Shown here: piece after piece, positions 19,851 through 27,805 of the stretch | How the letters are laid out: the number at the start of each line of letters is the position of its first letter | How positions within the stretch are numbered: position 1 is the first letter of the stretch | NCBI RefSeq assembly: GCF_022605525.1 | Contig: NZ_JAKQYJ010000001.1 | Location: forward strand, 1,101,501-1,165,500 | Source of the DNA: Porphyrobacter sp. GA68 | Lineage (GTDB): Bacteria; Pseudomonadota; Alphaproteobacteria; Sphingomonadales; Sphingomonadaceae | Direction: 5' to 3' | Length of the DNA stretch: 64,000 bases | Notes under the pieces: model-generated | Told to the model about the DNA's origin: nothing | Databases searched by the model: none | The model's input: the letters and a program-made list of their open reading frames with translations, nothing else | Made by a program: the position numbers and the translations under genes

Positions 19851-20213
19851 TTAGCCGCAAGTAAGGCGCGTGATCACGTCTTGCCCGTCGACCTCCACGG
19901 TGAGCCGGTCGGTGCGCAGATCCCGGGATACCGGTTGCCCGGGCCGCACCACCCGCAGATCCGCCGCGCTGCTTTCCTCCAGCAAGGCGTGCTGAAGCAC
20001 CCGGTCCAGCCGTGCACCCACCCGCCGCTGCACCGCCGCCGCATCGCAGGCGCTGATCAGCCGGTTCAAATCCCGAACCGCCGCGTCGCGAGCTTCGTCG
20101 GCGGCGCTGCCCTCGACCGGCGGTGTCGTTCCAATCGTGTCAGCCACCGGCACCTCCTGTTGCACACAGGCTGTCACGAGCAGCGGGAGGCAGAGTGCAA
20201 GGCGAAGCGGCAT
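19851..20213 (-). CDS. I78-family peptidase inhibitor lipoprotein
   Basis: 120-aa protein with a lipoprotein signal peptide; the lipobox is LVTAC, so it is probably anchored in the outer membrane. The C-terminal 65 residues match the I78 (elastase-inhibitor-like) family: an initial Cys in CDAAAVQRRVG, the core DLRVVRPGQPVSRDLRTDRL, and a terminal ITRLTCG whose Cys likely bonds the first. I78 proteins inhibit serine proteases. Start at ATG 20213, which gives a normal signal peptide; the longer form from 20237 is less likely. It is convergent with the S1 protease autotransporter. Confidence 0.85.
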   Translation of the reverse strand: MPLRLALCLPLLVTACVQQEVPVADTIGTTPPVEGSAADEARDAAVRDLNRLISACDAAAVQRRVGARLDRVLQHALLEESSAADLRVVRPGQPVSRDLRTDRLTVEVDGQDVITRLTCG

Positions 20214-20349
20214 GCAGCCGGTGTAAAGCCGCCGCAAAGTGCGGTCCAGCCTGGCGACGCGATGGATAACTGAGTTCAGCTGCTCTCATGCGGCGAACCG
20301 GGGCATCGCGTGCCCCACGCCTCCTCCTAGCCAGCGTGACCCCGGCGGA

Positions 20350-21129
20350 TCACCCGCGAAACGCGCTGTCCAGCCGCTCCTGCGTGACCGGATAACCCAG
20401 GCCTTCGGGGATAGTCAGCCAGCGGGTGCCGTCCCGTTCCACGATCTTAGGCGACACCGTGCCGCGAGGCAGTGCTTCGGCCTGTGCGCGCGCGGCGGCG
20501 AAGTCGGGAAAGGTGGCCAGTCGTTCCAGATTGCGGCGCGTGGGAAAAATGACGCTGATCTCGCCTCGCTCCGCCGCCCTCAGCGCACCTTGTGCGGTGG
20601 TCCAGAACAAGCGCGTGTTTTCCGTCGCATCCACTGTCACGTCGACCGCGCCGGTGCCCAGATCGGCAAGATAGAAGCGGGTGTCGAAAATACGCTCGTG
20701 CTTCATACCCTTGGGGAGCCAGCGGGTGAACGGCGTCAATGCGGCAAATTCAATCCGCCAGCAAAACCGGTCCAGCACCGGCGCCAGCGCCCCTTCCGCA
20801 AGCAGCATTGCGCGCGCATCCGCCGCGCGCGCTGCATCGACCGTGCCGTGCAGACCCACGGCCAGCCCGGTTTCCTCCAGCGTTTCGCGCACCGCGGCAA
20901 TCCGGTGCGCTGCCTCGTCCGGGTTGGCGCAGCCATGATCGAGCCGCGCTGCCAATGCCCGGTCCGCCTCATCGACCCGGCCGCCGGGGAATACGGCGGC
21001 ACCGCCCGCAAACACCAGCGAACGGGACCGCACCACCATCAGGATTTCCGGGGGTCCACCCGCGCTCCCGTGACGGAAGACGATCAGCGTCGCTGCAGGT
21101 ATGCCTTGAAGTTGTGCGCCGTCTTGCAA
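20350..21129 (-). CDS. Nudix hydrolase (NUDT7/NUDT19-like)
   Basis: 259-aa hydrolase. The Nudix box is split by an insertion: FPGGRVDEADRAL, then a spacer, then RIAAVRETLEETGLAV (the REUxEExGU core). This arrangement is seen in the long CoA/acyl-CoA diphosphatase branch. The rest shows the usual alpha/beta/alpha pattern, with TLIVFRH as the first strand. The gene ends the grxD-side cluster: its start is only 8 bases from the stop of grxD. Substrate is not determinable. Confidence 0.85.
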   Translation of the reverse strand: MQDGAQLQGIPAATLIVFRHGSAGGPPEILMVVRSRSLVFAGGAAVFPGGRVDEADRALAARLDHGCANPDEAAHRIAAVRETLEETGLAVGLHGTVDAARAADARAMLLAEGALAPVLDRFCWRIEFAALTPFTRWLPKGMKHERIFDTRFYLADLGTGAVDVTVDATENTRLFWTTAQGALRAAERGEISVIFPTRRNLERLATFPDFAAARAQAEALPRGTVSPKIVERDGTRWLTIPEGLGYPVTQERLDSAFRG

Positions 21130-21137
21130 GGCGGGCG

Positions 21138-21467
21138 CTAGCCGGCCGCTGTGACGTGCTTTTCGGCGAGCAGTTCCTGCAGTTCGCCTGCTTCAAACAT
21201 TTCCGTCATGATATCGCTGCCGCCCACGAACTCACCCTTCACATAGAGTTGCGGGATCGTGGGCCAGTCGGAATATGCCTTGATGCCCTGGCGCACTTCC
21301 ATGTCCTGCAGGACATCGAAACTTTTGTACGCGACGTTGCAGTGGTCGAGAATCTGCACCGCCTTGCTGGAAAAACCGCACTGCGGGAACAGCGGCGTCC
21401 CCTTCATGAACAGCACGACGTCGTTGCCGTGGACGATGTCGGAAATGCGTTGGTGTGCGTCGGACAT
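21138..21467 (-). CDS. grxD: Monothiol glutaredoxin Grx4 type
   Basis: 109-aa CGFS-type glutaredoxin. The active site [10 protein letters not shown] has Cys30; the glutathione-binding [19 protein letters not shown] motif is complete. These proteins carry a [2Fe-2S] cluster, often with BolA, for iron-sulfur delivery and iron sensing. bolA lies 34 bases upstream on the same strand. Confidence 0.96.
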   Translation of the reverse strand: MSDAHQRISDIVHGNDVVLFMKGTPLFPQCGFSSKAVQILDHCNVAYKSFDVLQDMEVRQGIKAYSDWPTIPQLYVKGEFVGGSDIMTEMFEAGELQELLAEKHVTAAG

Positions 21468-21501
21468 GGGCTTGAACCCTGTTGTTGTTGGCTGGTCCGG
21501 A

Positions 21502-21735
21502 TCAGTTGGGAGCGCGCGTCGTCAGTTGCAAGGCGTGGAGCACGCCGCCCACGCGGCCGCCCAGCGCGTCGTAAACCAGCTTGTGCTGCTTGACGCGGGG
21601 CAGGCCGGAGAACTGCGGCGCGACGACTTCCGCGGCATAATGGTCGCCGTCCCCGGCCAGATCGCGGATAACGACCTGTGCTCCCGGCAGGGCGTCGCCG
21701 ATCAGGCGGCTGATCTCCTCGGCAGGCATGGGCAT
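21502..21735 (-). CDS. BolA-family protein (IbaG-like)
   Basis: 77-aa protein with the BolA class II-type fold: [17 protein letters not shown] followed by [11 protein letters not shown], including the conserved His used for cluster binding with monothiol glutaredoxin. Directly upstream of grxD and seven bases downstream of the zeta-subunit gene, so it is part of one operon. Function inferred: partner of the CGFS glutaredoxin. Confidence 0.94.
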   Translation of the reverse strand: MPMPAEEISRLIGDALPGAQVVIRDLAGDGDHYAAEVVAPQFSGLPRVKQHKLVYDALGGRVGGVLHALQLTTRAPN

Positions 21736-21742
21736 GGCGAGC

Positions 21743-22066
21743 TTACCCGTTGCCGATCAACTGGCGGCGGGCCTCTGCCTCGCAATCCTCCAGCGCGGCG
21801 CGCACATCGGCTTCGGTCGTGTCGTGACCAGCGGCGGTCAGATCGCCCAGGACCTTGCGCACGACATCGGCGTCGCCAGCTTCCTCGAAATCGGCCTGCA
21901 CGACGGCCGTTGCGTAGCTGTCGGTTTCCTCGGGCGTGAGGTTCATCTTGCCGGCAGCCCACTGGCCCAGCAGACGGTTGCGCCGTGCGGCCAGTTTGAA
22001 GGCGTTCTCCTCGTCGAAGGCGAACTTCGCTTCTTCACCCCGCTGGCGGTCGGAAAAATCGGTCAT
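21743..22066 (-). CDS. F1-ATPase inhibitor zeta subunit (DUF1476)
   Basis: 107-aa charged, mostly helical protein beginning MTDFSDRQRGEEAKFAFDEE, the signature of DUF1476. Members are the alphaproteobacterial zeta subunit that blocks ATP hydrolysis by F1Fo-ATP synthase through its N-terminus. Start chosen at ATG 22066, consistent with the family N-terminus; a second ATG lies two codons upstream. It heads the short operon zeta-bolA-grxD. Confidence 0.93.
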   Translation of the reverse strand: MTDFSDRQRGEEAKFAFDEENAFKLAARRNRLLGQWAAGKMNLTPEETDSYATAVVQADFEEAGDADVVRKVLGDLTAAGHDTTEADVRAALEDCEAEARRQLIGNG

Positions 22067-22133
22067 GAGCATCCTCGCTGTACAATCTTGACTGCCGCAT
22101 TAGCCCCGCTGCCCACCGGCAACAAGCGTCGCC

Positions 22134-23129
22134 TCACATGGTGACAACCAGCTTGCCGACCGCTTCGCGCCGTTCCAGCTTGGCGATGGCTTCGGGTGCC
22201 TGAGCGAGGGTATAGGTCTCCGAGATCGTCGGCCTGATCTTGCCCGCCCGCCACAGGTCGAACAGTTCGGCGATGTTGGCAGCGTTGCGTTCCGGTTCGC
22301 GCATGGTGAACGCGCCCCAGAACACGCCGCGAATGTCGCAGCTTTTCAAAAGCGTCAGGTTGAGCGGCATTTTGGCGATGCCGGCCGGGAACCCGATAAC
22401 CAGCAGCCGGCCTTCCCAGGCGATCGCCCGCAGCGCGGGTTCCGAATAATCGCCGCCCACCACGTCATAGATGATGTCGGCGCCGTTCGGCCCGACGGCT
22501 TCCTTGAACTGATTGGCCAGCGCCTTCGACTGGTCTTTGTCGAACGGCGCGCGCGGGTAGATGACGACTTCGTCCGCGCCCGACTTGCGCGCGGCCTGCG
22601 CCTTTTCCTCGCTGGAGACACCCGCGACCACCCGGCATCCGTAAGCCTTGGCAAGCTCGACGGCGGACAGGCCGACGCCGCCCGCCGCACCCAGCACCAG
22701 CACCGTTTCGCCGGCCTTGATGTGGCCCCGGTCCTTCAGCGCGTGAATGGACGTACCATAGGTCATCAGCAGCGCGGATGCCTCGATCAGGTCGATGCTG
22801 TCCGGGACGCGGAACAACCGGGCCGCTTCCACGACGATCTGTTCGCGCAACCCTCCGCTGCCCAGACCGGCGATGACCTTTTCGCCCACCTGCCAGCCCG
22901 TCACGCCTTCGCCCAGCGATGCGATCGTGCCGGAGATCTCGCTGCCGGGCGAGAACGGGCGGGGCGGCTTCATCTGGTAGAGGTCGCGAATGATCAGGGC
23001 ATCGGGGAAATTGATCGCGCAGGCCGCGACATCGATCACGACCTGTCCCGGTCCGGCGACAGGAGAGTCGATTTCCGCCAGAACCAGTGTTTCCGGTCCG
23101 CCGACCTCGTTCGAGAGCAATGCTTTCAT
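22134..23129 (-). CDS. Zinc-free NADPH:quinone oxidoreductase (MDR superfamily)
   Basis: 331-aa medium-chain dehydrogenase/reductase. The N-terminal GroES-like part contains INFPDALIIRDLYQMKP and PFSPGSEISGTI; the Rossmann motif is VLGAAGGVGLSAVELAKA near residue 145. It lacks the zinc-ligand pattern of alcohol dehydrogenases, fitting the QOR branch. Start ATG 23129 matches the family N-terminus (MKALLSNEVGGPE). Confidence 0.92.
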   Translation of the reverse strand: MKALLSNEVGGPETLVLAEIDSPVAGPGQVVIDVAACAINFPDALIIRDLYQMKPPRPFSPGSEISGTIASLGEGVTGWQVGEKVIAGLGSGGLREQIVVEAARLFRVPDSIDLIEASALLMTYGTSIHALKDRGHIKAGETVLVLGAAGGVGLSAVELAKAYGCRVVAGVSSEEKAQAARKSGADEVVIYPRAPFDKDQSKALANQFKEAVGPNGADIIYDVVGGDYSEPALRAIAWEGRLLVIGFPAGIAKMPLNLTLLKSCDIRGVFWGAFTMREPERNAANIAELFDLWRAGKIRPTISETYTLAQAPEAIAKLERREAVGKLVVTM

Positions 23130-23143
23130 TCGTGGGTTCCCTG

Positions 23144-23308
23144 TCAATCCGTCTGCGGCGGCTCGCCCGTTGGGGTGTGCGGCGGGGCCGGCTTGTCCTT
23201 TTCCTGCCGGTCCTTGCGCCGGGAGGAGTAGAGCAGCGCCGCGGCAATGGCCGCAGAGCCGATGGCAACTGCCGCTTTCCCGGCGGCGCGTGGGACTTTG
23301 CTGGTCAT
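23144..23308 (-). CDS. Small single-span membrane protein, hypothetical
   Basis: 54-aa predicted protein: MTSKVPRAAGK, one hydrophobic Ala/Ile helix (about residues 11-27), then a highly charged tail rich in Arg, Lys, Pro and Thr. It lies 14 bases upstream of the quinone oxidoreductase gene on the same strand. No family recognised. Coding status rests on composition and context only. Confidence 0.5.
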   Translation of the reverse strand: MTSKVPRAAGKAAVAIGSAAIAAALLYSSRRKDRQEKDKPAPPHTPTGEPPQTD

Positions 23309-23440
23309 GGCGGTGTCATGCGGCTTTCGTCGGTCGGGGGCAAGTGCAAGGCCGCCAAAAACAACTCGGACGCCCGATGGCGGCAAATCTTTTTGGCGAG
23401 AGTCATGGCGCGGTAACGATTTCGCGGTTAGCTTACACCC

Positions 23441-23854
23441 ATGTCAGCCAAACCTTTCGCCTTCCCCATCCGCATCGTGCCCGCTGACATCGACTTCATG
23501 GGGCACGTCAACAACGCGCGTTACCTGTCATGGGTGCAGGACGCGGTGCTGGCGCACTGGCGCAAGCTGGCCCCGGCCGATGCGGTCGCCAGCCGCGCGT
23601 GGGTCGCGCTCAAGCACGAGATCACATACCGCAAGCCGGCCTTCCTGGATGACGAGGTGGTGGCCAGCACCGTGCTGGAGAAGATCGCCGGGGTGCGCGC
23701 GTTCTACACCACCGTGATCAGCCGCGGCGAAGAGGTGCTGGCGGAGGTGAAATCGGCCTGGTGCTGCCTTGATGCAGTCACGCACCGGCCCGCGCGCATT
23801 GGCGAAGAAGTCGCCCGGTACTTTTTCGGCGAAGGCGTCGCCACCCCGTCCTGA
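23441..23854 (+). CDS. Acyl-CoA thioesterase (4HBT hot-dog fold)
   Basis: 137-aa hot-dog protein. The 4HBT motif DIDFMGHVNNARYLSWVQDA at about residues 16-35 contains the catalytic Asp and the HVNNARYL signature. It hydrolyses acyl-CoA thioesters; the acyl chain cannot be told. It lies 42 bases upstream of crtW on the same strand, so cotranscription is possible. Confidence 0.9.
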   Translation: MSAKPFAFPIRIVPADIDFMGHVNNARYLSWVQDAVLAHWRKLAPADAVASRAWVALKHEITYRKPAFLDDEVVASTVLEKIAGVRAFYTTVISRGEEVLAEVKSAWCCLDAVTHRPARIGEEVARYFFGEGVATPS

Positions 23855-23896
23855 ACCGCTTTGCGTGCGCTGTGAGGCGGCCTATATGGGCTGAGC

Positions 23897-24670
23897 ATGC
23901 ACTACGCATCATCCCTTCGGTCGCGCCGCAGCGGCAATCGGCAGGCCGTGATTGGCCTGATCCTGGCGGCGCTGGTTTTCGCGGGCTGGCTGGGCATCCA
24001 TGTCTACGCCATGTTCGTGTTCGACCTGACCTGGGCCAGTTTGCCGCTCGCGCTGCTGATGGCGGCCGTGCAGTGCTGGTTGTCGGTCGGCCTGTTCATT
24101 ATCAGCCATGACGCGATGCACGGCTCGCTGGTGCCCGGCGGCAGGCGGATCAACACGGCAGTCGGCGCAAGTCTGCTGTTCCTGTACGCTGGTTTTGTCT
24201 GGCGCCGGATGCGCGAGGCACACTTTGCGCACCATCGCCATGCCGGGCGGGCGGGGGATCCCGATTTCGACGAGCAGCACCCGACCCGTTTCTGGCGCTG
24301 GTACGCGACCTTTATCCGCCGCTATTTCGGTTGGAACTCGATCCTGTTCGTCAGCACGGTGGTGACCCTTTACTGGCTGGTGCTGGATGTGCCCATGACC
24401 AAGATCGTGCTGCTGTACGGCGCGCCGGCAATCCTGTCGTCGCTGCAATTGTTCTACTTCGGTACTTACCGCCCGCACAACCACCGGCGCGGCGCCTTCG
24501 CCGACCAGCACAATGCCCGCAGCGAAGGCTTTGGCACGCTGCGCAGCCTCGCCACCTGTTTCCATTTTGGGTATCATCACGAACACCACCTCGCGCCGCA
24601 TGTGCCGTGGTGGCAACTGCCGGCCTGGCGTCGCAGCCAAGTCAGCAAAGCCGATATGGTAACAGCATGA
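23897..24670 (+). CDS. crtW: Beta-carotene ketolase CrtW
   Basis: 257-aa membrane di-iron enzyme that introduces 4-keto groups into beta-ionone rings. Histidine clusters are in place: HDAMHGS, HFAHHRHAG and HEHHLAPH, with the CrtW-typical YFGTYRPH and several membrane helices. It overlaps crtZ by four bases (ATGA). With CrtZ it can yield keto/hydroxy carotenoids of the astaxanthin type if beta-carotene is available; the upstream crt genes are not in this window. Confidence 0.95.
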   Translation: MHYASSLRSRRSGNRQAVIGLILAALVFAGWLGIHVYAMFVFDLTWASLPLALLMAAVQCWLSVGLFIISHDAMHGSLVPGGRRINTAVGASLLFLYAGFVWRRMREAHFAHHRHAGRAGDPDFDEQHPTRFWRWYATFIRRYFGWNSILFVSTVVTLYWLVLDVPMTKIVLLYGAPAILSSLQLFYFGTYRPHNHRRGAFADQHNARSEGFGTLRSLATCFHFGYHHEHHLAPHVPWWQLPAWRRSQVSKADMVTA

Positions 24671-25167
24671 GTACGCTCGAAATCATCGCCATCGTCGCCG
24701 CCGCCGTGATCGGCATGGAACTGTTTGCCTGGTGGGCGCACAAATACGTGATGCACGGGTGGGGCTGGGCGTGGCACCGCGACCACCACGAACCCCATGA
24801 CAATGCGCTTGAGAAGAACGACTTGTATGCCGTCGTGTTCGGCACCATCGTGTTCATCATGTTTGCCGTCGGCTATGTCTGGTCGGATGCGCTGTGGTGG
24901 ACCGCTTTTGGCATCACCCTTTATGGCCTCATCTATACCTTCGTGCACGACGGGCTGGTTCATCAGCGGTATTTCAAATGGGTGCCCAAGCGCGGTTATG
25001 CCAAGCGGCTGGTGCAGGCGCACAAGCTGCACCACGCGACCATCGGCAAGGAGGGCGGGGTCAGCTTCGGTTTCGTTCTGGCGCGGAGCCCCGCCAAGCT
25101 GAAAGCGGAACTGAAACGCCAGCGCGAAGCCGGCATCGCTCGCGTCCGGGACAGCGTGGGAGCCTAG
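24667..25167 (+). CDS. crtZ: Beta-carotene hydroxylase CrtZ
   Basis: 166-aa membrane di-iron hydroxylase adding 3-hydroxyl groups to beta-ionone rings. All four His motifs are visible: HKYVMHG, HRDHHEP, HDGLVHQ and HKLHHA. Start at ATG 24667 overlapping the crtW stop. It ends convergently on a membrane-protein gene with a 4-base overlap. Confidence 0.96.
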   Translation: MSTLEIIAIVAAAVIGMELFAWWAHKYVMHGWGWAWHRDHHEPHDNALEKNDLYAVVFGTIVFIMFAVGYVWSDALWWTAFGITLYGLIYTFVHDGLVHQRYFKWVPKRGYAKRLVQAHKLHHATIGKEGGVSFGFVLARSPAKLKAELKRQREAGIARVRDSVGA

Positions 25168-25754
25168 CGCCCGCTGCTTCCGCTCGCTTGCGGAGGCGCG
25201 GAGCGGGCAAGGGCGCGCCGGTACAGGACCGCCGCGAATGCCACCAGCGCGATGCCCGTCACTTCCTGCGCCGTGCCATAGTCGATGAGCGACAGATCGC
25301 GGCCGAGCCATTCGTCCGTATGATGGAACGACGCTGCGCGGACGAGGACGAAAACCGCAATGAACGCGAGGCCGCCGATTGCGAGGCGGATGGCGGCCTG
25401 AGACCTGCGTGTCAGCCAGACGATGGCCGCGCCTCCAAGCAATGCTCCGATCAGCAGGGCCAGGATGAACCACATCTGCACAACGCGACGCTGATCGTAC
25501 CAGCCTTCGTTCAAGGCTGCCTGCTTGCCCAGCGCGGTGAGCAGTGTCTGGAGGTCGAGCAGCTCGTTCGCCGCCAGGAAGCCGAGCGCCAAGGCGACAA
25601 AGTGCCAGAACAGCCCGTCCTGCGTCCGCTCGTGCGCCCGCGCGCCGCGTGCCGCCACCATAGCAGCGGCAATGGCGAGGCCGTAAGCGGCAACAGTGAA
25701 CCAGTCGGCGAAGTCCGCGCCGGCCAGGTTCTGCCGCCAGTCGTAGCCGGGCAC
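25164..25754 (-). CDS. Polytopic membrane protein of unknown function
   Basis: 196-aa protein with five or six hydrophobic helices and few charged loops. Notable residues: an ERTQDGLFWHF segment after the first helix, and a lumen-like ASFHHTDEWLGRDLSL loop before the last helix. No family recognised with confidence. It lies 23 bases downstream of sufE on the same strand and overlaps the crtZ end. Confidence 0.75.
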   Translation of the reverse strand: MPGYDWRQNLAGADFADWFTVAAYGLAIAAAMVAARGARAHERTQDGLFWHFVALALGFLAANELLDLQTLLTALGKQAALNEGWYDQRRVVQMWFILALLIGALLGGAAIVWLTRRSQAAIRLAIGGLAFIAVFVLVRAASFHHTDEWLGRDLSLIDYGTAQEVTGIALVAFAAVLYRRALARSAPPQASGSSGR

Positions 25755-25777
25755 GATGCTGCCTTGCGCCAGTGTGC

Positions 25778-26185
25778 CTAAACCGTTGCCAGCCGTTCGG
25801 CGTGTGACTTGATCAGGCTGATCATATTGGGCACGCCCTGGGTGCGGTTTGACGACAGTTGCTTTTCCAGCCCGAACGGTGCCAGCGCCCCGGCGATGTC
25901 CATCGCGGCAACATCTGCTGCCGGCTTGTCCTGCACCGCCGCGATCACCAGCGCAACAATGCCTTTGGTAATGGCCGCGTTGCTGTCCGCCAGAAAATGC
26001 AGCCTGTCGCCCGCCGGGGTCGGATACACCCAGACCTGGGCGGAGCAGCCGCGCACCAGTGTCGCGTCGGTCTTGAGTGCGTCCGGCATCGGTTCCAGTT
26101 CGCGTCCCAGTTCGATCAGCAGGCGATAGCGTTCGTCGCCGTCGAGAAATTCGTATTCTTCGCGGATGTCATCGAGCGAGCGCAT
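25778..26185 (-). CDS. sufE: Cysteine desulfuration protein SufE
   Basis: 135-aa sulfur-acceptor protein that takes persulfide from SufS and stimulates it. The active Cys is in TLVRGCSAQVWVYP at about residue 47, and the ending LAPFGLEKQLSSNRTQGVPNMI is typical. The rest of the suf operon is not here. It lies 66 bases downstream of the last psp-array gene on the same strand and might be read from the same transcript. Confidence 0.95.
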   Translation of the reverse strand: MRSLDDIREEYEFLDGDERYRLLIELGRELEPMPDALKTDATLVRGCSAQVWVYPTPAGDRLHFLADSNAAITKGIVALVIAAVQDKPAADVAAMDIAGALAPFGLEKQLSSNRTQGVPNMISLIKSHAERLATV

Positions 26186-26251
26186 GGCTGGCTGCCTTAG
26201 CGGGGAATGATATACCCGACAATGCGCGGCGAAGCCCGGCCGCCTTGCCTT

Positions 26252-26497
26252 TCAGAGATCCACGCCGTTCGCAATGGCTTCCAGCTTGCGGATGCGTTCC
26301 TTGAGGTCGGCCAGTTCGATCCGCGCTGCCCCTTCGGGCGACCCGCGTTCCGGCCGCGGCTGGTCGGCGTTGCGGTCCAGTTCCCGTTCCCTGATCCGCA
26401 ACCAGGCGAGCCAGGCCTTGAGCAGTCCGGCCGTCACGATGCACAGGCCGACCAGGCTGGTGAGGGCGATCACGGTTACAGGTTCGGGCATCATCAC
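26252..26497 (-). CDS. PspB-like small membrane protein, array member 5
   Basis: 81-aa protein: one membrane helix at about residues 8-30, a charged linker, and a short coiled coil ending LKERIRKLEAIANGVDL. That end corresponds to the start of the shared motif in its neighbours and to the PspB ending ERIQTLEAIL. The GYxLxxEIEALR half is missing. It is the most reduced and last member, 15 bases after member 4. Confidence 0.7.
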   Translation of the reverse strand: MMMPEPVTVIALTSLVGLCIVTAGLLKAWLAWLRIRERELDRNADQPRPERGSPEGAARIELADLKERIRKLEAIANGVDL

Positions 26498-26512
26498 CTC
26501 TCCTCCTGCCGG

Positions 26513-26794
26513 TCAGCGGTTCTGTTCTTCGCGCAGCGCGTCGATTTCCGCCGCGATGCGGCGCGTGTCGCTTGCGCCCAGCGTGTGGCCATCGGTGGCG
26601 ATGCGTTCCAGCACCTTCACCCGTTCGCGCAGTTCGGCGATCTCGGACCGGGCGCGGCTGCGCTCCTCCTCAAGCGCGCGGCGGTCCGCTTCGCCAAGGC
26701 CGCCGGTCTTGCGCAGCGTTTTCTGGCGCTCCACGAAAATGCTCGTCACGCAGCTGACCAGCACGATCAGGAAGATCATGGTCCACAGGCTCAT
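26513..26794 (-). CDS. PspB-like small membrane protein, array member 4
   Basis: 93-aa protein: a membrane helix at about residues 3-21, then a long charged coiled coil and a C-terminal VKVLERIATDGHTL...IAAEIDALREEQ, a variant of the shared ERIVTD-GYxL-EIEALR motif with an eight-residue insertion. The start at ATG 26794 overlaps the preceding member by four bases; the longer in-frame opening is not supported. Confidence 0.78.
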   Translation of the reverse strand: MSLWTMIFLIVLVSCVTSIFVERQKTLRKTGGLGEADRRALEEERSRARSEIAELRERVKVLERIATDGHTLGASDTRRIAAEIDALREEQNR

Positions 26795-27135
26795 CTGGCG
26801 TCCTCCCGCTGCTCCAGTCGTAGCGCCTCTATCTGGTGCCCCAGGTGGTAGCCGCTGTCGGTGACGATCCGTTCCACATTCGCGAGGCGGTCCTTGACCG
26901 ACCCGATCTCGGCGCGAAGCTGCGCATTTTCCTGCGTCAGCAGCATGACCCTCTCGGCTGTCTGCTTGTCGCTGCCGGGCTTCAGTGACTGGCCCCACAT
27001 GCCTTCCAGCGGATAGCCGTTCTTGATCTTGAGCCTGGTGGTCTGGAACGAAACCGCAATTCCCAGGGCGCCGAGGATGAAGCAGGCGAGGATGATCCAG
27101 CCGAGGTATGGGAGAAAATCAACGGCGCTCATCAC
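26791..27135 (-). CDS. PspB-like small membrane protein, array member 3
   Basis: 114-aa protein: a membrane helix at about residues 9-29, the block NGYPLEGMWGQSLKPGSD, a coiled coil, and the tail ANVERIVTDSGYHLGHQIEALR. The GYPLE block is also found in member 2. Start ATG 27135 or 27132; it overlaps the upstream member by four bases and the downstream one by four. Confidence 0.82.
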   Translation of the reverse strand: MMSAVDFLPYLGWIILACFILGALGIAVSFQTTRLKIKNGYPLEGMWGQSLKPGSDKQTAERVMLLTQENAQLRAEIGSVKDRLANVERIVTDSGYHLGHQIEALRLEQREDAR

Positions 27136-27620
27136 GCACGCTCCTTCGCCGGGTTGTGAGGTGCAGCACTTTGTGCCTGCGGTGCAGGGCTGGGCAGCTC
27201 GCGCAGCGCTTCGATTTCCTCGGCCAGGCTATAGCCCCTGTCGGTCACGATGCGTTCGAGCACTGCCACGCGGCCGAGCACCGTTTTCAGTTCCTCGCGC
27301 AGCCGGTCGTTTTCCGCGGACAGCGCGGGGTCGCTGCCCTGCGCAGGCAGGACGCTCTTGCCGCCGTATTCGTCTTCCAGGGGGTAGCCGTGCTTGGCGC
27401 GGATCCAGTTGTTGATGAGCCAGCCGCCATAGCTGACGGCGATGATCAGCAGGATAAAGGCAGGATTGCTCCAGTCCATCACGCACGCTCCCTGTTGCCG
27501 GTGCCCAGCATCACGCCCGCACCTTCGTCCTCTACCCGTCGCACGTCGCGCAGCGCCTCGATCTGCGCGGACACGTTGTAGCCGCTGTCGGTGACGATGC
27601 GCTCGAGCACGGCGACACGG
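26820..27620. repeat. Diverged tandem gene repeats encoding the ERIVTD motif
   Basis: Three near-parallel DNA copies of about 70 bases lie at 26820-26890, 27201-27272 and 27548-27620. All share blocks such as TAGCCGCTGTCGGTGACGAT (exact in the first and third, with changes in the second). A fourth, weaker copy is near 26590-26625. They encode the shared C-terminal motif and indicate local gene duplication. Confidence 0.75.
27132..27479 (-). CDS. PspB-like small membrane protein, array member 2
   Basis: 115-aa protein starting MDWSNPAFILLII. One membrane helix (about residues 7-25), the block HGYPLEDEYGGKSVLPAQGSD, a coiled coil, and the tail VAVLERIVTDRGYSLAEEIEALR plus a Pro/Ala-rich end. 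ATG 27479 overlaps the previous stop by one base (TGATG), which marks this start over longer open stretches. Confidence 0.82.
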   Translation of the reverse strand: MDWSNPAFILLIIAVSYGGWLINNWIRAKHGYPLEDEYGGKSVLPAQGSDPALSAENDRLREELKTVLGRVAVLERIVTDRGYSLAEEIEALRELPSPAPQAQSAAPHNPAKERA

Positions 27621-27778
27621 TCCTCCAGGCTCTTGATCTGCCCGACATACTGCGCGGCCTTTTCCGCCGTCTCGGAAGCCGTGTACTTGAGCTTGCGGCT
27701 CTCCAGCTTGGCGCGGGACACGATCCAGACGATCATGATGACCATCAGGAAAGGCGCAAATCCGATCATCCATTCCAT
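27479..27778 (-). CDS. PspB-like small membrane protein, array member 1
   Basis: 99-aa protein: a membrane helix at about residues 4-20, a basic juxtamembrane stretch (SRAKLESRKLK), a coiled coil, and the tail VAVLERIVTDSGYNVSAQIEALRDVRR. It begins 27 bases after pspC. The overall plan (one N-terminal helix, then a coiled coil ending in xLERI) is that of PspB, so it is read here as a PspB paralogue; another small-protein family with the same plan cannot be excluded. Confidence 0.82.
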   Translation of the reverse strand: MEWMIGFAPFLMVIMIVWIVSRAKLESRKLKYTASETAEKAAQYVGQIKSLEDRVAVLERIVTDSGYNVSAQIEALRDVRRVEDEGAGVMLGTGNRERA

Positions 27779-27805
27779 TTGATGCTACTCCCCCTTTCGC
27801 GGCCG

